5,014 bases of DNA from Deltaproteobacteria bacterium (lineage in GTDB: Bacteria > Desulfobacterota > DAOWOC01). The notes below the pieces were generated by a model. It did not search any database. It was given only the letters and a program-made list of their open reading frames with translations, and was not told where the DNA came from. The DNA is taken from NCBI GenBank assembly GCA_030642225.1, contig DAOWOC010000112.1, forward strand, positions 1 to 5,014, in the 5' to 3' direction. Below, one piece after another: positions 1 through 5,014 of the stretch (position 1 is its first letter; each line of letters opens with the position of its first letter). The position numbers were made by a program, and so were the translations under genes.

Positions 1-20
1 AGCATTAGGGAAAAAGTAAA

Positions 21-1067
21 ATGCGTAAAAAGAAATCAATTAATGTTCTAAGTGATGAAATCAAACAATCATTTAATTGGATAAATAATAATCTTATTAA
101 TAAATGGCCTGCTATAAATATAGAATTCGACAATAAAAAGAAAACTGTTCTATGTGATAATAATAGATTTTTACAAAAATTTAATAATATTTCAAAAAAC
201 AGGATCTCTGGATCTTTTAAGATTTTGGAAAAAAACAATACTACTATTATTGAAAATGCAAAAAATCTTGTTTTTATCCAGTGTGTTGGCTCAAGGGATG
301 AAAAACATCCATATTGTTCAAAGGTTTGTTGTACTCATTCCATTCAAAGTGCCATTGCAGCGAAAAAGCTCAATCCTGATGCAGGAATTTATATTCTTTA
401 CAGAGATATCAGAACCTATGGAAAAAGGGAACTTCTCTACAAGGAAGCAAGAAATATGGGTATTTTATTTTTTAATTACAAAACAAATAATAAACCCGTT
501 GTAAAAGCTAATGATGGTTATGTAACCGTTGAATTTGAAGATCATATTCTTGGAAAAAAATTAACAGTAGATGCAAACATTCTATGCCTTGCATCAAGAA
601 TAGAGGCTAATGACAACACCAGTCTTACCCAGGCTTTTAAGGTTGCCTGTGATAGTGATGGGTGGCTCCTTGAAGCCCACCAAAAGCTAAGACCTGTGGA
701 TTTGGCCACGGACGGTGTTTTTATGTGTGGAATGGCACATTATCCAAAACCCGTGGATGAAAGTATTGCCCAGGCAAAAGCTGCTGCTTCAAGGGCTTTA
801 ACAACCCTTACGAAAGACAGTATAGAGGTAGGAGGTATTGTATCAAAAATTGATCCTGAACTCTGTTCCGGATGCATGGGCTGCATTGAGGTATGTCCCT
901 ATGGTGCAATAACCTTTGACTATGAAAGAAGTGTTGCAGTGGTAAACGATGCCCTTTGCAAGGGATGTGGAGCATGTGCTGCAGCTTGTGTTTCTGAAGC
1001 TCCATCTCTTATGGGATTTAATAATGAGCAGCTCTATGCACAGATAAAAAGTGCAATAACTGTATAA
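21..1067 (+). CDS. hdrA: HdrA-like heterodisulfide reductase subunit A, shortened form lacking the usual N-terminal region
   Basis: This is a 348-residue cytoplasmic flavin/iron-sulfur protein of the HdrA family, the flavin-based electron-bifurcating subunit of heterodisulfide-reductase complexes. Family hallmarks start at about residue 84: CVGSRD (88-93), YCSKVCC (98-104), LYRDIRTYGKRE (126-137) and the FAD-closing stretch DGVFMCG with a following PKPVDESIAQA (231-252). Two ferredoxin-type 4Fe-4S motifs follow: C282/C285/C288/C292-P and C313/C316/C319/C323. HdrA proteins are usually about 650 residues or more; here the N-terminal Rossmann GxGxxG region and the N-terminal Cys cluster are missing. 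The first 80 or so residues are Asn/Lys-rich, from very AT-rich DNA, and align only loosely with the family. The ATG at 21 has AGGG at 7-10, and an in-frame TAG at 6-8 closes the frame upstream, so this is not simply cut by the window edge. It is the first visible gene of the operon and should take electrons from the MvhD-like protein. The family call is strong; a split or eroded hdrA is possible. Confidence 0.88.
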   Translation: MRKKKSINVLSDEIKQSFNWINNNLINKWPAINIEFDNKKKTVLCDNNRFLQKFNNISKNRISGSFKILEKNNTTIIENAKNLVFIQCVGSRDEKHPYCSKVCCTHSIQSAIAAKKLNPDAGIYILYRDIRTYGKRELLYKEARNMGILFFNYKTNNKPVVKANDGYVTVEFEDHILGKKLTVDANILCLASRIEANDNTSLTQAFKVACDSDGWLLEAHQKLRPVDLATDGVFMCGMAHYPKPVDESIAQAKAAASRALTTLTKDSIEVGGIVSKIDPELCSGCMGCIEVCPYGAITFDYERSVAVVNDALCKGCGACAAACVSEAPSLMGFNNEQLYAQIKSAITV

Positions 1068-1072
1068 AGGAG
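1066..1072 (+). promoter_or_regulatory. Ribosome binding site supporting a GTG start for mvhD
   Basis: AAAGGAG overlaps the last base or two of the hdrA stop codon and lies 8 bases before GTG at 1081. There is no ATG in this frame near the family's N-terminus: the CNWC motif begins only 15 codons in. The strong Shine-Dalgarno sequence therefore fixes GTG as the start and suggests translational coupling to hdrA. Confidence 0.8.
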
Positions 1073-1080
1073 TAATTCTG

Positions 1081-1554
1081 GTGGAAAAAAAAATATTTGA
1101 ACCAAAAATCATAGCTTTTATGTGCAACTGGTGTACCTATGGAGCGGCGGATCTTGCAGGAGTGAGCAGGCTTCAGTATCCACCCAATATAATGCCAATA
1201 CGTGTAATGTGTTCGGCAACCATATCTCCCCATCATATTCTCAGAGCCTTACAGAGTAGTGCTGACGGCGTTCTCGTTGGTGGCTGACATATTGGAGACT
1301 GCCATTACCTGTACGGTAATCATATGACAATCAAAAGAGTAACATTTATGCAGGAAATGCTGAAATTCATGGGGCTTGAAGGACGACTCCATCTTGAATG
1401 GATTTCTTCTGCTGAAGCCCAGAAATTTGTTCAGGTAGTTACAGATTTTACAGAAAAAATACGGGCTTTAGGACCTAACCCATTAGGGTCCAATAAAGGG
1501 TTCAATAAAGGAGTCGGCAAAGGACTCAATAAAGTAAAGGAAGAGGTGGTATAA
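1081..1554 (+). CDS. mvhD: MvhD/FrhD-type [2Fe-2S] linker protein, selenocysteine-containing (UGA at 1285-1287)
   Basis: Reading TGA 1285-1287 as selenocysteine gives one 157-residue protein of the MvhD (F420-non-reducing hydrogenase iron-sulfur subunit D) family, usually about 140 residues. This small [2Fe-2S] protein carries electrons between a hydrogenase or formate dehydrogenase and the HdrA flavin. Visible motifs are C15-N-W-C18, DLAGVSR (24-30), YPPN (33-36), RVMCS with C44, then DGVLVGG-U69-HIGDCHY with C74; relatives have Cys or Sec at the U69 position. The frame after the TGA continues the family without a gap (HYLYGNH, a helical segment, then LEWISSAEAQKF, FTEKIRALGPNP). A SECIS-like hairpin follows the TGA. 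The last 20 or so residues are a Gly/Lys/Asn-rich tail built on a 4-codon repeat and go beyond the usual end at the LGP motif. It sits between hdrA and the FdhB-like gene, as expected for a bridge. Annotating the two halves as separate ORFs, or as a pseudogene, would be wrong. Confidence 0.93.
1285..1320 (+). promoter_or_regulatory. Selenocysteine UGA codon with SECIS-like hairpin in mvhD
   Basis: The TGA at 1285-1287 is followed after 16 bases by a perfect 6-bp stem, ATTACC (1304-1309) with GGTAAT (1315-1320), closing a 5-base loop TGTAC. The loop has G at its second position, matching the known bacterial SECIS rule of a G among the first two loop bases. The UGA-to-loop distance of 22 bases is in the usual range. 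It is expected to bind SelB with Sec-tRNA and cause readthrough. Basis: the stem is seen directly; its function is inferred. Confidence 0.8.
1489..1536 (+). repeat. Four-copy 12-base in-frame tandem repeat in the mvhD tail
   Basis: Four imperfect 12-base units start at 1489, 1501, 1513 and 1525 with consensus tCaataAAGga. They encode the 4-residue units SNKG, FNKG, VGKG and LNKV. The units lie after the conserved MvhD domain ends and just before the Shine-Dalgarno sequence of the next gene. The repeat makes a basic, flexible C-terminal tail of about 20 residues that looks like a local expansion. Confidence 0.75.
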
Positions 1555-1557
1555 ATC

Positions 1558-2376
1558 ATGGATATCATAAATCAGGTTGAACAGCTTCTTGAGCAGGGGA
1601 AAGTTGATATCTTTATTGGATATAAAGAATTAGATGGTCATGTTATTCCCCACGGATTTACAAAGGAAAACTTAGATGAACTCAAAGATCTGAAAACAGG
1701 TGAAACTCGTTATTCCCTTGAAAAAATGGCAACCCATCTTGCCAAAAAAGATAAAGATCTAAAAATTGGCATAATAGCAAGGGAATGTAATAAGCGTGCT
1801 TTAAATTGTCTTTATACCTGGAATCAGTTAAATCCGGAAAATATGGAAATCATTAATGTTAACTGCTGTCCCTCAAGGATTAAGATCCATGCAGACTGTT
1901 CATATCTTGAACCTAAAAAAAGTGGTAAGTTTAAAAAAGAGCATGGTATTGAATTTAACAATGATCCTGAAGAACTTATGGAAAAATATGATAATAATGA
2001 GCGTTTTTCAAGATGGATGTACGAATTTAACAAATGTATAAAATGTTATGGATGCAGAAATATCTGTCCTGTATGCTTTTGCAGTGATTGCAGTTTGGAA
2101 GATCCTGATCTTGTTGAGACTGGAGATCTTCCACCTGATGTACCGATTTTCCATCTTGTAAGGGCAAGTCACATGGCAGGAAGATGTATTGATTGTGGAT
2201 TGTGTGAAGATGCATGTCCTGCTGAGATTCCATTAAGACTACTTTACAGGGAAATTAATCAAATTGTTTCCGATGTTTTTGATTATCAGCCGGGACAAAA
2301 TATGGAAAAATCTCCTTTTACCGTTATTGGAGATAAAGTTACATTGGAACCAAAACCAATGGATACTTTACTTTAA
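1558..2376 (+). CDS. 4Fe-4S dicluster electron-transfer protein, FrhB/FdhB-like (formate dehydrogenase beta-type partner)
   Basis: This is a 272-residue soluble iron-sulfur protein. The N-terminal half (about 15-115) resembles the FrhB/FdhB-type fold: IFIGYKELDG near the start, then LKIGIIARECNKRALNCL (68-85) in the position of the family's KxGIVxKGCDxR segment, and a C103-C104-P turn. The C-terminal half has two ferredoxin-type 4Fe-4S motifs: C160/C163/C166/C170-P and C210/C213/C216/C220-P. The stretch between (C173, C175, C178, then FHLVRASHMAGR) is typical of beta-type subunits linked to Hdr/Fdh clusters. No membrane segments or signal peptide are seen. GAGGTG (1543-1548) lies 9 bases before the ATG, and the stop of mvhD is only 3 bases upstream. 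Its place between mvhD and fdhA suggests it carries electrons from the formate dehydrogenase to the MvhD/HdrA module. Whether it holds flavin or reacts with NAD(P) cannot be read from the sequence. An anaerobic ferredoxin-like subunit of another oxidoreductase is the alternative. Confidence 0.85.
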   Translation: MDIINQVEQLLEQGKVDIFIGYKELDGHVIPHGFTKENLDELKDLKTGETRYSLEKMATHLAKKDKDLKIGIIARECNKRALNCLYTWNQLNPENMEIINVNCCPSRIKIHADCSYLEPKKSGKFKKEHGIEFNNDPEELMEKYDNNERFSRWMYEFNKCIKCYGCRNICPVCFCSDCSLEDPDLVETGDLPPDVPIFHLVRASHMAGRCIDCGLCEDACPAEIPLRLLYREINQIVSDVFDYQPGQNMEKSPFTVIGDKVTLEPKPMDTLL

Positions 2377-2391
2377 ACGAGGGAAAAAATA

Positions 2392-4437
2392 ATGAACTAT
2401 AAATTCGTACCATCAGTCTGCTCATATTGTGGAACAGGCTGTGGAGTTCTTTTTGAAGTGATTGACGGAAAGATCAATTCCACACTGCCCCTTAAATCCC
2501 ATCCTGTAAATAAGGGCAAGCTCTGCATAAAAGGATGGAATCTCCATGAATACATAAACAGTTTCATGCGTTTAAAAACTCCTTTAATTAAAAAAGATGG
2601 AAGGTTTCAAAAAGCAACATGGGATGAGACAATAAGCCATACTGCAAAGAACTTTACAAAAATCAAAGATCAGTTTGGTCCTGATTCCATAGGTGTTCTG
2701 GTATCTGCCAAGATTAGCAATGAAGAGAATTATCTTGCCCAGAAATTCACAAGAGCTGTCATTGGAACCAATAATGTAGATCACTGTGCAAGACTGTGAC
2801 ATTCCTCTACAGTGGCAGGTCTTGCCGCTGCATTTGGAAGTGGTGCCATGACAAATTCTATTGCTGAATTTGAAGAAAACTCAAAAACAATCTTTGTAAT
2901 TGGTTCCAATACCACAGCATGTCATCCCATAATAGCGAGCAGAATAATCAAGGCAAAGGAAAACGGTGCAAAGCTCATAGTTGCAGATCCAAGAAATATT
3001 CAGCTTGCAAATCTTGCGGATATCTCTGTAAATCATCGTCTTGGCTCTGATGTTGCTCTGTTAAATGGTATGATGCATGTTATTATAAAAAATAACTGGC
3101 ATGCCAAAGAGTATATTGATACAAGGTGTGAGGATTTTGAAGAACTGAAAAAGGTTGTACAGGAATATACTCCTGAAAAGGTGTCAAAAATCACAGGGGT
3201 TGATACAAAAGATATTGAACAAATAGCTGAAATTTATGCATTAAATTCACCTGCCGCTCTGTTGTATGCCATGGGAATTACCCAGCATACCACAGGTGTT
3301 GATAATGTTAAATCCTGCTGTAATATTGCCATGCTCTGTGGAAATGTCGGGGTACAAGGGGGAGGAGTAAATCCTCTACGGGGACAGAACAATGTCCAGG
3401 GAGCCTGTGACATGGGAGGATTGCCAAATGTATTTACAGGTTATCAGCCCGTTTCTGATCCAGATGCTTTGCAGAAATTTTCAAAAGCCTGGAACTGCGA
3501 ACTTTCAGACACTCCAGGCATGACCATTACAGATATGATTACAGCAATTGACAATGGTAAAATAAAGGGATTGTATGTTATTGGTGAAAACCCCAAGCTT
3601 AGTGATCCTGACCGGAATCACCTTGACCATGCCTTTAAAAAACTTGATTTCCTTGCTGTACAGGATATCTTTCTTTCAGAATCTGCCCAGATAGCTGATG
3701 TTGTTCTGGCATCGGCTGCACTTGGTGAACGAGAAGGTACTTTTACCAACACTGAACGAAGATGCATGAGAGCAAGAAAAGCTGTGGAACCTGTTGGAAA
3801 TGTTCTGTCTGACTGGGAGATTATTTCAAAGCTCTCAACTGCCATGGGTTATAAAATGTCTTACTCTTCTGCCGAGGAAATTTTTAATGAGATGGCATCG
3901 TTAACGAAAAGTTATCAAGGCATGACCTATGAAAGGCTTGGTATTGACGGGCTCCAGTGGCCCTGCCCTGATACAGATCATCCTGGAACACCATATCTGC
4001 ATAAAGACAATTTTACCAGAGGAAAAGGAAAATTCCATGGAATAAAATATCAAGATCCTGCTGAACTTGCCTGTGCAGAATATCCATATCTCTTAACAAC
4101 CGGAAGAATGTTTGCCCATTTTCATACAGGAACCATGACAAGGGTTTCAGCACATCTTGATGCGGAACAGAAAACAGGATATGTTGAGATAAACCCGGCA
4201 GATGCTGAAAATCTCCATGTAAAATCAGGCGAGCCTGTTCTTTTAACTTCAAGAAGGGGAGAGATGGAAGCACCTGCAAGACTCACTAATTGTGTTAAAC
4301 CGGGTACTTTGTTTCTGCCGATTCATTTTGGGGAAAATCCCACAAATATTTTAACCAGCTCAGAACATTTTGATCCCCTTGCCAAAATACCGGAATTCAA
4401 GGTTGGAGCTGTAAAAATTGAGAAACTTATAGAATAA
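2392..4437 (+). CDS. fdhA: Formate dehydrogenase catalytic (alpha) subunit, selenocysteine-containing (UGA at 2797-2799)
   Basis: Read through TGA 2797-2799, this is a 681-residue molybdopterin oxidoreductase close in layout to E. coli FdhF (about 715 residues, Sec140). It interconverts formate and CO2 at a bis-MGD Mo or W centre. The N-terminal 4Fe-4S motif is C10/C13/C17/C45, with K47 in the place of the conserved electron-relay Lys. Next comes the active site DHCARL-U136-H137, the His being the catalytic partner of Sec in this family. Cofactor segments include VIGSNTTACHP (169-179), IVADPRN (196-202), PLRGQNNVQGACDMG (328-342; R330 probably matches the catalytic Arg), VIGENPKLSDPD (396-407), and ALGEREGTFTNTERR (443-457). 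The C-terminal molybdopterin-dinucleotide domain runs from about YPYLLTTGRMFAHFHTGTMTR (564-583) to the end. There is no Tat signal, so it is cytoplasmic. CGAGGG (2378-2383) lies 8 bases before the ATG, 15 bases after the previous gene. It is the last gene of the operon, followed directly by a terminator. A stop-based reading would give a false 135-residue stub plus a 541-residue ORF. Confidence 0.97.
2797..2830 (+). promoter_or_regulatory. Selenocysteine UGA codon with SECIS hairpin in fdhA
   Basis: After TGA 2797-2799 a continuous 8-bp stem forms between CAGTGGCA (2810-2817) and TGCCGCTG (2823-2830), with one G-U pair. It closes the 5-base loop GGTCT (2818-2822). The stem begins 10 bases after the UGA, and the loop's first G is 19 bases past it. 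The loop closely matches the AGGUCU apical loop of the E. coli fdhF SECIS that SelB binds. The hairpin is seen directly; SelB binding is inferred from the family. Confidence 0.92.
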
Positions 4438-4444
4438 CTGCCAC

Positions 4445-4468
4445 GGGCAGACCTGCCCATTTTTATTT
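4445..4468 (+). terminator. Rho-independent terminator of the hdrA-mvhD-fdh operon
   Basis: A GC-rich inverted repeat, GGGCAG (4445-4450) with CTGCCC (4453-4458), in practice a 5-bp stem with a GACC loop, begins 7 bases after the fdhA stop. It is followed by the T-rich run ATTTTTATTT. Position and shape fit the end of the operon transcript. Confidence 0.82.
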
Positions 4469-4470
4469 CC

Positions 4471-4513
4471 AAAGGCAGGGCATAAACCTTTGCCTTTAGG
4501 CGGCATTGTTTTT
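4471..4513 (+). terminator. Second inverted repeat with T-run, possible backup terminator
   Basis: AAAGGCA (4471-4477) can pair with TGCCTTT (4491-4497) around a 13-base loop. Alternatively TGCC (4491-4494) pairs with GGCA (4502-4505), followed by TTGTTTTT (4506-4513). The second form has the terminator shape. The two foldings exclude each other, so the element is less certain than its neighbours. Confidence 0.45.
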
Positions 4514-4527
4514 AGCAATTATTTTAT

Positions 4528-4572
4528 GCTTCGTTCCCGGGCATGGAGCTTGGGAACGAAAGCTTTTTTTTT
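4528..4572 (+). terminator. Strong hairpin with nine-T run built from a GTTCCC/GGGAAC palindrome
   Basis: TTCGTTCCC (4530-4538) pairs perfectly with GGGAACGAA (4552-4560) over 9 bp. GC (4528-4529) and GC (4562-4563) can extend the stem past one bulged A. The stem is followed at once by nine T (4564-4572). The core, with its AGCTTGGGAACG arm, resembles a palindromic repeat I recall as widespread in intergenic regions of many bacterial genomes. It therefore looks like a dispersed repeat serving as a terminator. The left inner arm (GGGCATGG) no longer matches the right one (AGCTT), so the inner part is degenerate. Confidence 0.72.
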
Positions 4573-4684
4573 CTATTCTGATAATCCAAGGAATAGTGCA
4601 ACATTGGATTTTGACATGGAACCCGTTGTCAGCAATTTGATTGTGTTTTTATGATAATTCAGTTATCTCAATGGCATTTTTTGC
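4573..4684. other. Intergenic stretch without recognised gene
   Basis: These 112 bases between the last terminator and the tandem repeat hold no convincing coding frame. A TTGACA at 4611-4616 has no -10 box at the right distance. TGACA (4612-4616) and TGTCA (4627-4631) form a short inverted repeat, and GGCA (4673-4676) with TGCC (4682-4685) encloses a T-run. No function can be supported. Confidence 0.4.
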
Positions 4685-4739
4685 CTGACTCTACCCTGAC
4701 TCTACCCTGACTCTACCCTGACTCTGCCCTGACTCTGCC
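4685..4739. repeat. Five-copy 11-base direct tandem repeat
   Basis: Five head-to-tail copies of CTGACTCTRCC begin at 4685, 4696, 4707, 4718 and 4729, with a partial CTG following at 4740. The first three copies have A and the last two have G at the ninth base, so the array has two homogeneous blocks. It overlaps the 3' end of the decayed minus-strand gene. The 11-base period is not a multiple of three, so it shifts the reading frame with each copy. Confidence 0.95.
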
Positions 4740-5014
4740 CTGTATTCAACATCAGTCTGCCCAAGATTTTCGAATCAAAGGATATTTTTTGTTTCTGACG
4801 TTCAAGCTCTTCTATAATTTCAATGGATGCTTTTCTGCTGGATGATCCCACACGGATATAGGTGCCATTATGCTTGCCCTTATTTCTCAAAAAATATGGT
4901 TTCTGTGATCCAGGAAAAATTTCAAGTGTAAAAAATTCTCAAATTTTTGAATTATTTACAATACATGCAGAAATGGTTAGGCTCACGGAAATATTAAAAT
5001 ACACAAATAGGGCG
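4702..5014 (-). pseudogene. Remnant of an AlbA_2 (Schlafen-type) ATP-binding/putative DNA-binding protein
   Basis: On the minus strand, the frame read from 4938 down to 4771 gives a segment typical of AlbA_2-domain proteins, often annotated as ATP-binding or RecG-like transcriptional regulators. It reads LEIFPGSQKPYFL, then NKGKHNGTYIRVGSSSRKAS, IEIIEELERQK and KISFDS. Upstream in the same frame, from the window edge to 4942, the translation (about ISVSLTISACIVNNSKI) also fits the beta-strand region before this motif. The two parts are separated by an in-frame TGA at 4939-4941. Downstream of FDSK, at about 4770, similarity stops and the frame runs into the 11-base tandem repeat, ending at a TAG (4702-4704). 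The family normally continues for hundreds of residues, so both a nonsense codon and loss of the C-terminal part indicate a pseudogene. The true 5' end is outside the window. It is convergent with the operon and unrelated to it in function. Confidence 0.72.

Noticed and set aside
2..19. Last codons of an upstream gene (ALGKK, stop TAA 17-19)
   Set aside because: Plausible from spacing to the hdrA start, but six codons carry no family evidence, so it is mentioned only as context and not annotated.
843..1127. Minus-strand and alternative-frame ORFs over the operon (for example 843-1127, 1824-2033, 3618-3845, 4013-4279)
   Set aside because: They overlap strongly supported genes, show no recognisable domains, and have compositions typical of shadow frames.
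1324..1554. Separate 76-residue gene starting at ATG 1324
   Set aside because: It is the C-terminal half of the MvhD-like protein read through UGA 1285-1287; there is no suitable ribosome binding site, and the family motif HxGDCHY lies across the gap.
2812..4437. Separate 541-residue molybdopterin oxidoreductase gene beginning at GTG 2812
   Set aside because: It lacks the N-terminal 4Fe-4S domain, has no ribosome binding site of its own, and is the direct continuation of the preceding frame across a Sec codon with a SECIS hairpin.
4611..4655. Promoter with TTGACA at 4611-4616 and TATGAT at 4650-4655
   Set aside because: The spacer is 33 bases instead of about 17, no better -10 box lies at the right distance, and no gene follows on this strand.
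4685..4739. CRISPR array
   Set aside because: The units are 11 bases, directly adjacent, with no spacers; it is a simple tandem repeat.
4939..4941. Third selenocysteine codon in the AlbA_2 remnant
   Set aside because: The family has no conserved Cys at this point that I know of, no suitable hairpin was recognised after the TGA on the minus strand, and the gene is also truncated at its other end.

Overview
The window carries the downstream part of an anaerobic redox operon, all on the + strand, followed by a terminator region and a decayed gene on the - strand. The sequence is AT-rich. It combines a heterodisulfide-reductase-type HdrA, an MvhD-type linker, a dicluster FdhB-like protein and a formate dehydrogenase, with UGA-encoded selenocysteine in two of them. 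That set suggests a strictly anaerobic, selenium-using bacterium, most likely a sulfate reducer of the Desulfobacterota (Desulfobacterales type). The lineage is inferred from gene content and protein character, not from a marker gene.

Operon (21-4437): a shortened HdrA-like flavin/iron-sulfur protein (21-1067), an MvhD-like [2Fe-2S] protein (1081-1554), a protein with two 4Fe-4S clusters and an FrhB/FdhB-type fold (1558-2376), and the catalytic molybdenum/tungsten formate dehydrogenase subunit (2392-4437). Gaps between genes are 3 to 15 bases and each gene has a purine-rich Shine-Dalgarno sequence, so they are almost certainly co-transcribed. The promoter lies upstream of the window.

A simple stop-to-stop reading breaks both mvhD and fdhA. 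In each, an in-frame TGA (1285-1287 and 2797-2799) sits exactly where the family has a conserved Cys/Sec. The downstream frame continues the family, and a bacterial SECIS-like hairpin follows. Both should be annotated as full-length selenoproteins of 157 and 681 residues.

Proposed working: FdhA oxidises formate (or reduces CO2) in the cytoplasm. Electrons pass through the FdhB-like protein and the MvhD-like protein to HdrA, whose FAD and ferredoxin-like clusters would split or merge electrons between a low-potential ferredoxin and a higher-potential acceptor. This parallels the methanogen arrangement in which Fdh docks on MvhD-HdrABC. HdrB and HdrC are not seen here. The HdrA lacks the usual N-terminal region, so the real complex may include an upstream partner outside the window.

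Tail (4438-5014): there are two or three inverted repeats with T-runs acting as terminators, including a GTTCCC/GGGAAC palindrome. Next come about 110 bases without recognisable content, an 11-base tandem repeat (4685-4739), and a - strand remnant of an AlbA_2/Schlafen-type ATP-binding protein interrupted by a stop codon.
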